Origin: Phymatolithon calcareum
Lineage: Eukaryota; Rhodophyta; Florideophyceae; Hapalidiales
Direction of reading: 5' to 3'
Assembly: GCA_977006965.1 (NCBI GenBank)
Contig: OZ345357.1
Coordinates: forward strand, 3,100,001-3,164,000
DNA length: 64,000 bases
In this document: in pieces, positions 22,268-33,156 of the stretch
Layout of the letters: every line of letters begins with the position of its first letter
How positions within the stretch are numbered: position 1 is the stretch's first letter
The notes under the pieces: model-generated
The model's input: only the letters and a program-made list of their open reading frames with translations
What the model was told of the DNA's origin: nothing
The model's database searches: none
Translations under genes and position numbers: made by a program

Positions 22268-23800
22268 CCGGCCCCCTCCCCATCCGCGGATGGAGCTTGT
22301 TATACGGTCATCGTGTTCCTGTTTGGGCTTCTTGCATGCATCCTTCTCTTCACTTGTCATAGTATCGGACTCACTGCGCTGTGTCTTAACAACTCTCGAC
22401 TCACACAATTGATGCACGTGATGCAATGTAGTGTTTTCCAAGCTGATATCGGTATAATGGTGAGTTGACATCGTACTTGCACTGCTCGACTGCTGAAATC
22501 AACTCATCAAGAGCTAAGCGACAGTCCGACAACGAAGATCAGCGCTTCTGTAGTTCTACAGTTACCTGGTTGATTTGCTTAAACTGACTTGTGTGGAGCA
22601 TAGATCTGTTGCGGAACTGCTCCCTCTCGTCTGTAGCTATCGTTGCTCCTTCCGCCTTTGCTGCGTCGATTAACTGCTCGCGTATGCGGTTGAAGCGCTT
22701 GAGCATATGATACTTTCCGGACCAGCGCGTCTCATTATGCATAACTGGAGCCAATTCAGTAAGGTTGCGTAGTATTGCTCGGTTCTTCAGTTTTTTGCAG
22801 TTCTTCACCCTTGCATGCACTGATTCTATCGCTGCTTGGAGTCTATCGTCACTGAAAACCATCTTTTTCACCTCTAGGTTGAGCGTATGACTAGCACAGC
22901 CAACACGAGCGATTTCTATAAGCCTGGCGATTGACTTATTGACATTGCAGTTGTCGGCAACCTGACAAACTGCCCAGGTATGCACGTTCACCCCGAAGAA
23001 GTCGAACACGTCTTCTAGTTGACGCACGTGAGCGTGTGCGTTGATCGTAGTGGTTTCAGGATCCGACATGCCTCCTTGAAAATCATCATCTTCTACTTTC
23101 GCAATAGGACTCACAGACAGAAGCACAATAGCGAGCTCTTCAATCTCGCGCGCGGTGCATCTTTCCAGCATTTTCACACGTCTCATGAACAATCCGTATA
23201 CACCTAAGTAATGTGTCCCATTGGCGGTCCAGCGATCGAGCATAATGGCTCCTTTGCTATCAGAAATATCGTCTCTGATTCGCAGTTCGACGAGCTCAAC
23301 GAGCTTGAATAGTGTCTCTTTGAATATCCGAGTTGAGAACTGCTCACGGAAACACGAAAAATTGCGATATTCTTCGCTTTGAGCATGCGACACCGGCAAT
23401 GGCATGTAGACGACAAGTCTAATGTACCCGTACATGGCCTTTTCCTTGTCAGTTGCGAGAAATGTCATTGGTGAGTGAGTGGCGATAAACGAGCTTGCTT
23501 GGCGGCGGCGTAGACTGGCCAGCGCATCTCTGTAGACCTGAAAATGTGATCTTCGCTTCCTCCAGATATGCAACTCTTCAGGTGGCTGTATGGGTCAGTA
23601 TACCCCTTTCCTTTTTCAAAAGCGATTTCACCATTGTCTCGGCAGTCAGCACCTTTCGGGCAGAGAAGGATGTTAAAAGGCACCTTATAGCGTGTTATTC
23701 CGGTTCTGCGAGACTGCACATCTCGTTCTTCTTCACGTAGTTTCTGCCTTAGCACCTCAACAACTTCTTTGGGGCCTGGTTTGCGTCCGTTGCTTGACAT
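22268..23800 (-). pseudogene. hAT transposase, N-terminal and catalytic region
   Basis: Starts at the ATG at 23800 (MSSNGRKPGPKEVVEVLRQ). A BED-type zinc finger follows (CPKGADC ... HLKSC). The frame shifts between 23573 and 23465 and continues to 22539 with the hAT catalytic region: SKGAIMLDRWTANGTHYLGV, then CQVADNCNVNKSIARL and GCASHTLNLEVKKMV. After a stop at 22539 the frame resumes (about 22470-22268) up to the gypsy insertion point. The remaining C-terminus is at 13513-13218. The gypsy insertion, one frameshift and at least one stop break the gene. Confidence 0.85.
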
Positions 23801-24237
23801 TCTGGACGTAGTGTTTCGGCAAAGCAATTCGCAGGCGTGTGAAGTCCAAGAGATCGCGTGAGCAAGACAGCATTCAGGAGCAATTTCCGAGTCAATGCCG
23901 GTCGACGTGTCTGTAATTATCGAGAGGCATCGATAACAGAGCAGAATTCCTGACAGCAATTGGATGCCGCAGATTCGGGTGGCAATACGTAAACGGTGTG
24001 GGGAGCTTCTATAACCCTTTTCCGTAAATTTACCTTACAGATCCTGTACCGCAGCGCTGTACGACGATTTTGCCAGCGCCGAGGAGGGCAAGGGTGTACC
24101 TTGATTTTCGATCATATGCCATTACTTTTTGCAATAATTATTGTAATAAGTACCTCTCAGGGCAATTAAGGCTTTATTGCATTATATTGAAATAAATTGT
24201 AATAAAAACAATAAAAATAATATTTTTACCAAGCGTG

Positions 24238-24245
24238 GCCGGAGG
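24238..24245. repeat. Right target-site duplication of the hAT element
   Basis: GCCGGAGG, paired with GACGGAGG at 13072-13079. Confidence 0.75.
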
Positions 24246-24486
24246 AGATTGAAACTTCGAGGAGCAAGATGGCTGGGAGATTCACAGCGACCACAAGTAA
24301 TGAACTGATTACAGATGATGGAAGCGCGATAAGCCAGACCATTTTACGATTTAGGTGGCTGGCTCGTCGAGAGCTGCGAAATAATTCCAATGTTCTCCCT
24401 GTCTTGACGTTGACAATATTGTCTGTCTTAATCTTGGACTTTTTCAATGGATGACGAATCAGGACCCATTTCACACGACGTAACAT
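24246..24486 (-). pseudogene. 5' part of the host membrane-protein gene split by the hAT element
   Basis: From the ATG at 24486 it encodes a basic cytoplasmic N-terminus (MLRRVKWVLIRHPLKKSKI) and a hydrophobic span (MVWLIALPSSVISSLLVVAV plus NLPAILLLEVSI) before the hAT target duplication. The codon phase at the duplication (xCC TCC GxC) is the same on both sides, so the frame runs on into 13071-11963 once the transposon is ignored. Confidence 0.6.
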
Positions 24487-24885
24487 GCTCGCGCGGCCAT
24501 GGATTTTCCCCACGAGTACGTTCTAAAGCATGCCGCTTACCTTTCTTGGCTTCGAAAAGGCTCTGTATATTCCGGAGCACTCTGCGAGACCAGCAACCGA
24601 TGTTGCCTTAGTGTGTGCTGATGTACCGACCGCGTGCGGATGGTCGCGCTATCGCCCAGCCCTGCTTAAAGTACTCATCCCAGAGCATTGGAATTATTTA
24701 TTTATTTTTATTCTTTTCTCGCGCAGTGTCGAGAATAAATATCAAGACTGTTGAGCGCAGAAGGAATAAATTATTGTATTTAAGTTCAGTGAGGAATAAA
24801 TAACTGGTTATTCCCAATTATTGGATCCATCTAGCTGCTTTCTGTCACGATAGCATTGACGTCTTCGATTCCCCACACATCCGAG
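24487..24885. other. AT-rich spacer
   Basis: No gene is seen. The stretch from 24690 to 24830 has repeated AATAAATTATTG-type words that recur near 25540 and may be the terminal part of an old DNA element. Confidence 0.4.
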
Positions 24886-25230
24886 TTAGCATGAAGGAAC
24901 ATCTGCTTCTCGAAATTTGCAGGAATAACGCTTCTTCAGCAGGCCTTTGACGATAAACTCTAGCCAGCCGTCGGCATGCAACGTTTTGCGAGGATAAAAC
25001 AGAGAGATAGGTTTCGAAACTCGTAAGGTATTTGTGCTCGACTCTTTCTCAGCGCATAAAACGTTTAAGTCGCTTGGATGCTCGGATTGAACGTGACTCA
25101 CAAAATTGGTGTAGCCCCGTCCAGAATCTTTCCGTCGCGTTCCACATTTGCAAGTCCACACAGCGGAGTTGGGATCCGACTGTGTGAAAAACTCATCGCG
25201 AACATGCTTACCGAAAACTCGCGGCATCTT
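24886..25230 (-). pseudogene. BED-type zinc-finger fragment of a second hAT-like transposase
   Basis: 114 residues from the ATG at 25230 (MPRVFGKHVRDEFF). The finger reads VWTCKCGTRRKDSGRGYTNF followed by VSHVQSEHP, that is CxC ... HxxxxH, as at the N-terminus of hAT/BED transposases. The next block (LHADGWLEFIVKGLLKKRYS) also fits, after which the frame ends. No catalytic domain is found downstream. It is not a copy of the finger at 23800. Confidence 0.55.
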
Positions 25231-26552
25231 GGGTGCTACCAAACGGTGCTCGCCTGGTACGCAGTTCCCGTTGTACTGTGTTGATTGCCATGGTTTTCAT
25301 AATCCTAAATGAGGAGTCCGCAGCCGACACGTCATGTGCTATCGATGACAAACATGTCACTTTACTGTTCAAGAATACCATCGGGCCCAAATAAACAATA
25401 TAATCGTCGGGCCAAAATGCTGTCATTCTCCCCCAGAAACGTAGACTTAGTCGAGCGTTCTCGAGTAAATAATGCTTTCAAATAAACAAAATAATTGTCG
25501 TAACCACGAAGATCTCAATAAATACAATAAATATGCGCGACTCAGGAATAAATTATTGGAACAATAATTTAAATAATTACAATAGCAATTATTTTTTCCA
25601 ATGCTTTGACTCATCCTCGCCCATCATCATCGCGAAAAGCCTGTTTATCGTCTACAGTCGCGATCAGATGCTCCGGAGAAGGGCACATAAGCTTCGATAC
25701 AACCTTCAGAAGCTCTAAACGCCCTCTTTCAGGTTCTTTCGCGGACGTATTGCAGGGCTCTTGGGACTAAACATCGCACGGGGAATTTGGTGTCATCACG
25801 CACGACCGCAAGCCAAATACGGGCGTTCATGGGGCGCCATGGTATAAGAGAAAGCTCTATGTCTGACTGGAGGACGAGTTACCTCTCAGTTCTACAAAGT
25901 TTGCACTCTAATCGGTGACTTCTTATTCGAAAATGGTGGTATTGGACTTTATGCGAGGCACGATTGCATCATGAAGTTGTTCCCTGAAGTTCAACTGCGA
26001 AAACTTGCTGCTTGGACCTCCACCAAGTTGATAAGAAAGGGACAAAAGTAGACTACAGTGACAGAGCTCATTAAGCTTTCGGAATACTCTTCCTCTTGGC
26101 AAGGGTAGAGTTTGGCGCTGAGAGCCACTTTTGGAAGTGTACTAGGCCGAAGAAGTATCTCCTTGGTCCTTCTTTACTTTTCTACTTGTTGAGAAGAGAG
26201 CGGCCGCGCTTCACTTTTCGGGTATTAAACGCGAGTGTGCCCAGCGGATTGAGGTTGTTGGCAGCAGGAGGATGCAGTTGGGCGACTATGCTGAGAACGT
26301 CGATGTGGAGATGAACATCGATGTGGAGATGAGTCGCGAGAGCTACGTCAGAGGTTCCTTTCCTTTGCTCATTGTCGTGCAAAAACGCGCGTTTCCGAGA
26401 TGAGCTCATGTCGAAAAGGCGCGTTTTATCTACAGTAGATAGCCAAAATCGTGAAATTTTGGCTTGTCGAGGCACTGTCCGAGAATTAGAGCCGGGCCAT
26501 CGGCACCGACACAGTTATCCTACAGTATCATACTGGCGAGAGAGAAGAATAT
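25231..26552. other. Intergenic stretch without a supportable gene
   Basis: 25380-25600 is AT-rich, with a segment (gggccaaaatgctgtcattctcccc) resembling 29644-29668. The rest has only short multi-frame ORFs. Confidence 0.5.
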
Positions 26553-28450
26553 TTACAAGCTCTTCGCAACTTGCTGGGTCCTCGCGTCTGCCGATTGCGC
26601 ACTGTCTTGGCAGATGAACGGGAGGTCCTGCTGGTCAACGGAGCACGCCAACGTTGCGTGCTGCGTGGAGATGCCTTGTTCAGATATCTTTGCACGGATC
26701 GTGTTCACGAGGTCGTAGTTGCTGATCCCCGACTTTTCATCCATACAATCGAGCAGTTTCATTGTGAACAACCCGTGCGTATCTTTCGAATACTCCGTCA
26801 TCTCCTGGCTCAGCTCGTCCTGCAGACACGCCGTCATTACTATGGCGACGTCGCGCGTGTTCGAAACAGCCACACTCGGCATAAAGTCGGCGGCCCACAG
26901 TGATTTAACGTTCCGCTGCGACACGTCCCGGGCGCCCTCAGCCGGACCCGAAAGCAGTGTGCTGGCGAGCGCCTTTGCCAGTGCCACAGGGAGCTGCGGG
27001 TGTTGATCCACCTCTGTCGCCGTCGCTTGGACGATTCCCAGGCTGCTGTCTGCGAAGCCGCTGCCAAAGTTGCTCCAGAAACTGAGCGGGCTCTCCGTGA
27101 GGCCTGCAGCGACAGCGGCTACGGTGTCGAAGTCGCGACGCGCGCGCACGGACGCACCGTACAGCCGGCCAAGCTTGATTGCACGCTCAAAGCCGCTCAC
27201 GCGGCGCAGGCCGTCCAGCGCGTTCGCGGCCCTGAACGCGCGTCCAAAGTCATCCCAGAAGTGCGGCAGTGCGAGCTCACCGGCGGCGCGCGCTTCCTCA
27301 ATGGTGTCAATTTCGCTCACGAGCTCTTGCGCGGCGGCGGCACCGAGCGCCGGCGCTCGCGACACGGGTGCTGTATCAGGCGCGCTATTGATCGCCTTGC
27401 GTAACGCGTTGGCGAACTCGGTCCAAAACTGCGTCGATTTGCCGACAAAGTGGCGGCCAGCGTGCGCGACGAACGGGTGATGTCCGGCTTCGAAGAGGGC
27501 GGCGGCGGTTTTGGCGGCGAGCTCCGACGTGCTGAAGCCCTCTACCCACCAGAGATTCTCGACGAAGCCGCCCAGCACGCTCTGCCAAATTGAGCGGCGC
27601 GACTCGCCGTCGCGCAGAAGCTCCTCGACAAGCGAGTGGGAGAGTTGCATCTTGAGCCCCTCTTTTAGGGTGTCGACGAAGTAGCGGAAAGCGAGCGAGC
27701 CCGACAGCGGGCCATGCGCGAGCATCATAGCCTCACCAAAGCGGCCGACGTCGATCTGCACACCGAGGTCCTCGCTGATCTTGGCGGCAGCGACGTGGGC
27801 GGGGAGCAAGCGCGAACGCGTGCTCTTCACGTTGAGGTTGCGCGAGGTCGATACTGCGGTCGAGTGCTCGTCGCGGCCCGAAATGCGGTCGTTGCGCGAG
27901 TCGGCAGCCGTGTGTGAATGGCAGCAGTCGAAGACGGCAGTGGCGACTGTACCTTCGGGAAGCACGGAGAAGTAGCGCTTGACGTCGTCATCGAGCATGA
28001 AGTAGAGAGTATTGTCGCCCTCGAGCAGCAGCACTTCGTCCATGCTGTCGGTCTCGCCGAGATCGGAGCTCTGGACGCGCGTGCCGTGTCCCGAGTACGA
28101 GAAGAAGATGACGTCGCCGGCCTTGCGATCCGTGACTAGCCACTTGAGCGCAGCGCCGACGTTCTCGGGCGAGGGAAATTGCGCGGGCAGTGCTGGCTCG
28201 TCGTCCACGAGCAGGCGAATGTTATCGACGGCGAAGCCCTTGTTGAGGACGAGCCGCTTATAGAGTGAGCGCGCATCGTTGGTGCAACCGCTGACTGTAG
28301 TGCGCGATGATGGGCAAACGTGGTGGTCAGCAGCAGGCGTGGCGGGTCGGAGGCGCAGCGCCTTGATCGCACTCACTTACGCTTGTGATCGTCCAACTTG
28401 GTGTAGTTAATGCCGATGATAAGCGCATACTTGGACGGCAGAGCATTCAT
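26553..28450 (-). CDS. Metacaspase with a long insert before the C-terminal p10-like region (two exons)
   Basis: Exon 1 is 28450-28381 (MNALPSKYALIIGINYTKLD) and exon 2 is 28294-26553, giving 603 residues. The p20-type domain is complete: the GINYT start, SGCTNDA, catalytic His93 (FSYSGHGT) and catalytic Cys148 (FDCCHSHT). These dyads define metacaspases, Arg/Lys-directed Cys proteases. The C-terminal about 90 residues (AIVMTACLQDELSQE; HGLFTMKLLDCM; ISNYDLVNTIRAKI) match the p10-like end. Between them lie about 330 residues not typical of type I enzymes, with a recurring aromatic motif (IWQSVLGGF, FWTEFANALRKAI, FWDDFGRAFRAAN, FWSNFGSGFADSS). The organisation resembles type II (long linker) but the sequence is distinct. 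No N-terminal zinc finger is present. Confidence 0.9.
28295..28380 (-). other. Intron of the metacaspase gene (86 bp)
   Basis: The donor C/GTAAGTG is at 28380 and the acceptor ACTACAG/TC at 28295. Splicing joins LDDHK to LSGCTNDA in the expected family continuity, and the spliced CDS length is divisible by three. Confidence 0.92.
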
Positions 28451-28725
28451 TCTGTGTGTGCGGCGCGTCGCACCCGCTGCGGCTGTGGTCGCGGCCATGC
28501 ATGGTAGCGCACATAGCCACTTATACCGCTTTGTTCGCGTAGACCAGCAGCATGATGCTGATGCTGTTTCAAAAAGTGTAATTTTGAAGCAGCATCGGTG
28601 GGTATCGCTGCGGTATGTATATGTACAGTATTGTAGGATTCTTTTAGACCTCCGACCTCTGCTAACGTAGGGAACCCTTAATTAGGGACGTCCAGTACTG
28701 TAGGGGGCAGAGGGAACAATCTCGC

Positions 28726-28983
28726 GGAATTAGGGAATAGGTTAGCAAAAAATTGTTAACATCCTATTGGACCACAGAATAGGGTCGGAGACCCCTTGAA
28801 AAAAATTACAAAATACGAACCTCCTTAATTTCATTACTAGTAATGAGTAATGGTAATGACATGACATTACTAGTAATGAAATTAAGGAGGTTCGTATTTT
28901 GTAATTTTTTTCAAGGGGTCTCCGACCCTATTCTGTGGTGCAATAGGAAGTTAACAATTTTTTGCTAACCTATTCCCTATTCC
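28726..28983. mobile_element. Foldback/MITE-like element with 120-bp inverted arms
   Basis: The left arm (28726-28845) and right arm (28865-28983) are near-perfect reverse complements around a 19-bp loop. The outer ends read GGAATTAGGGAATAGGTTAGC and its complement. The arm tips next to the loop contain the palindrome ATTACTAGTAAT. It is too short to code for protein. Confidence 0.92.
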
Positions 28984-30342
28984 TTTTTGTTCGCTATGTG
29001 AAGAATGCACATCATGTGCTGTGCCAATCGTTAAAATTTTCGTGACAAGCCGCCGCAAAGCTTTAGAATTATTGTATGTTCATCAAATTCATTAGAAATG
29101 AGGGGCGCGCACTCAGAACCGGCATCGTACTGTATCGTTGTATGTATATATCTCTAATTGAAGCATCGAAGATGCAATGCTGTATTGATTTTCACATTGA
29201 ATATTGCCATAGACTGCTAGGTGCTACACCTTTTACTAGTTTGAAGTGTTGTTTGCTCTACTTGCCAAGCATTACCGCGTATAATACATTTAGTACAACA
29301 TTGCAAAGTTGTGTACGGAATCAACAACCAAGCAAACAAATCCTTTTGCCACTTTAAAAAGAGATATGCAATCGTTTTTCTGGTGCCATTTTCAGTCTTC
29401 GATCGACAATGCGTTTTGTTCTTCCTCAAGCTGGATCCGCTTCTCCACTCCTTCAGCACGTTTCATCTCAACCGCTTCGGATATCAGTGTCTCGCCCGAG
29501 AACCGTCAGTTGGCCTTGAGCCAAATCAGCGATTAGGACATGGTTTTATCCTTTAGAGCAAGCTGCGAAAGGCTACAAAGCAGCATTTGGGCCAAAATAA
29601 ACCAAATAATTGTGCGAAAGGACGGCAGCATTTTCGTCCCATGGGGCCAATATGCTGCCGTCCTCCCGCGGTGCCATTACTAGTAATTATACCCCTACCT
29701 TGGTCAGACACACTCTAAAAAAATTGAAATATGAAACTAGAGAACGTTGATTAAATACGTGAATTAGACAGGCCCCCGGGAGCTGTCTGACACATCAGCA
29801 CAACCCTTTTTCAAACATACGCACACACATTGCAGACAACTCTCGGGAGCTCTATGATGTATTGTGTGTGCCTATGTTAGGAAAAGGGTTGCGCTGTTGT
29901 GTCAGACGGTTCTCGACAGCTGCCTGCATTTGTGTTGCTGAAAACAAGGGGAAATAACCCTGTAGAGATACAATCAGACACATGGCTACCCTTTTATCTT
30001 GGTCTAACATATTGTCGGCTTTTATACGTACTTGGTACACCCAGTATTCATGAAATGTGGGCACACGCAAATGCTAAATTGGGGAACGCGAATAGTCCCG
30101 TGTCAATCCCCATAGGGTTCTACAACACACGACAGCAGTATTAGGAGACCACGGCAAACTTGCACGAGAGAAAAAAACATCTGAATTGCATAGTTGTGAG
30201 AGAAAATCGACGAAATACATGCTACTGTTCGACAACATTGTAAGCACCCAATTTGGTCTGCTTCCGTGTTTGATTTCACAACGGGTGTGACTATGTTTGA
30301 CCAAAGGTTGTGCTTTTATCGTCATGATACTAATTGCAGCGC
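28984..30342. other. Noncoding, inverted-repeat-rich spacer
   Basis: This contains a 12-bp perfect inverted repeat GGACGGCAGCAT (29620-29631 with 29652-29663) and a longer imperfect one (29781-29811 with 29882-29921, core GTCTGACACA...CAACCCTTTT). Both look like remnants of small foldback elements. No gene is supported. Confidence 0.5.
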
Positions 30343-30350
30343 TATAAAAG
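30343..30350 (+). promoter_or_regulatory. TATA box of the secreted-protein gene
   Basis: TATAAAAG lies 47 bp upstream of the start codon at 30397, compatible with a short 5' UTR. Confidence 0.7.
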
Positions 30351-30396
30351 GTGAGAGTCGTCAGCTGCGACACGCCGAGTTGCAGAACAAGTCAAG

Positions 30397-33156
30397 ATGA
30401 AGTTCTTGCTTATTGTTGCTCTAAACCTCATTCTGCTCCTCTCCGTTGCACGCGCGGATAATGGCGACGATTCAGTGGCCCAGACGTCGGGCGTCAAAAA
30501 GCCTGTGATTGACCAGATTTACGATAAGATCAACGAGCTGTTTGGCAACGATGTGCAACTCTTCTCCATGGAGTACCCAGGCCGTGTGCTGGATGAAAAG
30601 ACCTACTACTACAGCACGAAAAACTCGTCGAGCCAGTACCTCAAGCCGCAGGCCGTGGCCGAGGCCGAGTTCCGCCTAACCAATGCCATGTTCGATGTTT
30701 CTCAAATCTCTGGCGGACCTAATGGCGAATCGTTCTCTAGCGTGTACGAAGAGGCGCTCAACCGGCTTGTGCCCAAGTGGACAAACTCCGATTTCCGCAG
30801 CGACAAGGAGAAGACACGCAAGTGGCTCACCACGCTTACCGAGGCACCTTCATCGTTAAGCCTCATTCACCCCACGTCCAAAGAGACCATCAACTGCGGC
30901 GGCATTCTACAGAGTTTCGACAACCTCTACCACGCGTATTCAAACATATCGACGTCGCAGATCTCGCTCATGGACCTTCACACGCGCTTGGCGACGCGCT
31001 ACAACAACATGAAGCTCATGTGGAACATGTGCAAGCTGAGAAAGATGAAGGAGGCGACGACGGGAGGTCCGGGCGCGGACGACGAATTCTTCCGCTGGTT
31101 GGCCGTTGTCGGTGACACCGCCGACACCAAGGTCAGCGCATACTGGCAAGACCTCGTAGTGCGCGGCTACCACCATGACGTGATGCAGGCGCTCGGCTTC
31201 ATCGACCGCAAGACACCTGGTGAGCTCATCCAGGAGGCGCGTAATAACATGCAGTTGTCGGCGCAGCGCAGCATCGATGGCTCGATGACCGTGCATCAAG
31301 TGGAGTTACAGCCCGACAACTGGGCTGAGTCGTTGTCCACGCACTTCACGTCCAGGGACCTGCTGACGGACTACGATGCCCTCACTCAGCAGATGGTGGA
31401 GGCCCAGCAAAACGTCGACCAGCTGTCGCTGCAGTTGTCGTTGCTGCGGCAAGCGAAGGAGGGCGATAAGGACGAGCTCGAGGCGCAGGTGCAAAGCGCC
31501 GAGACAAAAGTGGCCAACGTTCAAACGGACCTAATCAGGACGTACGGCAAGGCGGTCGCAGACATTGTCGATATTTACCTCGTCAACAAGTACGGCAACG
31601 GTAAGACACTGCCCACGGAACCCGAAGAGGAAGTGAGAGACGATTTGAACAAAGAGATCCAGAAAGAGACCGGCACCAAGGCGCCGCTCAGTACAGATCA
31701 AGTGGATGAACTTCTTGGCTTGTATAACGCGACCGCGGCTGCGCAGCGGGATTTGACGCTAGCCAACCAAGAGTTGACCGATCTCAGCGCAGCGCTCGCC
31801 GCCGCCGAAACAACAGACTACTCGCAGGCGATAGCGGTGCTGACCGCACAGATGAACACGCAGTCAAACCGCGCGAGCAAGCTCAAGAACATGCTACTGT
31901 TGGCCGGCAAGGACGGCAATGACACAGATGCGTCCGTCTCGAAACTGGTGGCGACGATGCCGGCCCCTGGGCCTTGGCAGACAGTGATCATGTCTTTCGA
32001 CTCTAGCCAATCGGACAAGAAGTCAAGTTTGTCCAAGTCCGCTTCTCACAAGTCGTGGAACTTTGACCTCATTTTTGCGTCGGGGTCCGGCAGCTCGTCG
32101 ACGTCGTCGTCGGACAGCCACCAGAGCTTCCACACTTCGGACACGGACATCGAGATCGGTTTCGAGGCAACCAAGGTGACTATCGACCGCGGTGGCTGGT
32201 TCGACGCGCAGGTCTTCCGCCAGAGCGAGAGCTACATGCGACTGCAGGACCAAGCAATCTCAAGGGGCCCGCCGGGCTCGCTGGGCACACTTAACGATGA
32301 CTTAGTTGACGAGCACTCCGAGGACCTGTTCCCCGCGTACCCGGTAGCGTTCGTGATCGCTCGCGACGTGACGATAAAGCTGACAGCAAAGAGCGATATC
32401 TCGGATGCTACCAAGTCGTACCTGTCGAGGCAGTCGTCGTCGTCCGGTGGCTTCCTCTGTTTCTCGTACGCGCAGGCCAAGTCTAGCACGGACACTTCGC
32501 AGTCGTTCCACATGATGTCAGAGGGCAAAGCGGTGACGATCAAGATTCCGGGCGCGCAAATCCTCGGCTGGTATCTCGAGTTTGTTCCGAAGGACAATTC
32601 GACGCCATATACGGAGATGCCGGAGGGGTACTGGCCCACGATCCAGCCGATGCTGAGCTCAGGGAGTACTACGCAGCCCAACGACGGCGGTGCAACGCGA
32701 GATGGCGGCGGCATCGACGTGCCCGGCCCGGTGTGCAAGGTCTCAGGCGATTGGCTCGACTTCAACTATGAACAATCTTTCTGCCTGAAACGACTTGCGG
32801 AGAACACGGAGAGTCCTCTCGTGATGTCTCCAGCCAATTCTGGCTATTATTTCTCCTTGGGCGAAGACACGTTAGACTTGGCGCATCTCACGGTTTCGTA
32901 CGCCGATAAACAGGGCGATGGTTACGGTAAGCCGCATCTGACGTGCCGTTGGGGCTCAAAGAAGGATAACTGGACTGAGGACGAACGTTCCCTGTTTAAT
33001 AAGAACTGCTTTATTCCGATAATCGGTACCGCGAAGAACGTTGCTATGGCCTGGGCGGACAACTGCGCTGAAAATGCGTCCTCGCGCTCTGGCAAGAATA
33101 CGAACGTCGCAGCTTACATGTCTAATCTGATAGAAGAGGTGTATGAGTGCGTCTAG
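30397..33156 (+). CDS. Large secreted protein of unknown function
   Basis: 919 residues. The signal peptide (MKFLLIVALNLILLLSVARA) is cleaved before DNGDD. Residues about 30-330 are mixed helical. About 340-500 is a coiled-coil-prone region (LTQQMVEAQQNVDQLSLQLS; AAQRDLTLANQELTDLSAAL). About 525-740 is a beta-rich domain with Ser-rich loops (FEATKVTIDRGGWFDAQVF; PAYPVAFVIARDVTIKLTA). The C-terminal about 100 residues are Cys-containing and may be disulfide-bonded (CKVSGDWLDFNYEQSFCLKR; HLTCRWGSK; KNCFIPIIG). There is no transmembrane segment or GPI signal, so it should be extracellular or in the wall. I do not recognise a named family. GC and codon use are host-like and the frame is intact. 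A TATA box precedes it, and degraded copies of its 3' end follow it. Confidence 0.85.
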   Translation: MKFLLIVALNLILLLSVARADNGDDSVAQTSGVKKPVIDQIYDKINELFGNDVQLFSMEYPGRVLDEKTYYYSTKNSSSQYLKPQAVAEAEFRLTNAMFDVSQISGGPNGESFSSVYEEALNRLVPKWTNSDFRSDKEKTRKWLTTLTEAPSSLSLIHPTSKETINCGGILQSFDNLYHAYSNISTSQISLMDLHTRLATRYNNMKLMWNMCKLRKMKEATTGGPGADDEFFRWLAVVGDTADTKVSAYWQDLVVRGYHHDVMQALGFIDRKTPGELIQEARNNMQLSAQRSIDGSMTVHQVELQPDNWAESLSTHFTSRDLLTDYDALTQQMVEAQQNVDQLSLQLSLLRQAKEGDKDELEAQVQSAETKVANVQTDLIRTYGKAVADIVDIYLVNKYGNGKTLPTEPEEEVRDDLNKEIQKETGTKAPLSTDQVDELLGLYNATAAAQRDLTLANQELTDLSAALAAAETTDYSQAIAVLTAQMNTQSNRASKLKNMLLLAGKDGNDTDASVSKLVATMPAPGPWQTVIMSFDSSQSDKKSSLSKSASHKSWNFDLIFASGSGSSSTSSSDSHQSFHTSDTDIEIGFEATKVTIDRGGWFDAQVFRQSESYMRLQDQAISRGPPGSLGTLNDDLVDEHSEDLFPAYPVAFVIARDVTIKLTAKSDISDATKSYLSRQSSSSGGFLCFSYAQAKSSTDTSQSFHMMSEGKAVTIKIPGAQILGWYLEFVPKDNSTPYTEMPEGYWPTIQPMLSSGSTTQPNDGGATRDGGGIDVPGPVCKVSGDWLDFNYEQSFCLKRLAENTESPLVMSPANSGYYFSLGEDTLDLAHLTVSYADKQGDGYGKPHLTCRWGSKKDNWTEDERSLFNKNCFIPIIGTAKNVAMAWADNCAENASSRSGKNTNVAAYMSNLIEEVYECV

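Larger units (their letters stand above)
13080..24237 (-). mobile_element. hAT DNA transposon, interrupted by a gypsy element
   Basis: The ends are CAGGGATAGTACCAATATTATT at 13080 and its imperfect reverse complement ending at 24237 (CACGCTTGGTAAAAATATTA read inward; about 18 of 26 positions match). An 8-bp target duplication flanks it. Inside is a minus-strand BED-finger hAT transposase gene split by the gypsy element at 13514-22267. Without that insertion the element is about 2.4 kb. It sits inside the reading frame of a host membrane-protein gene. Confidence 0.8.
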
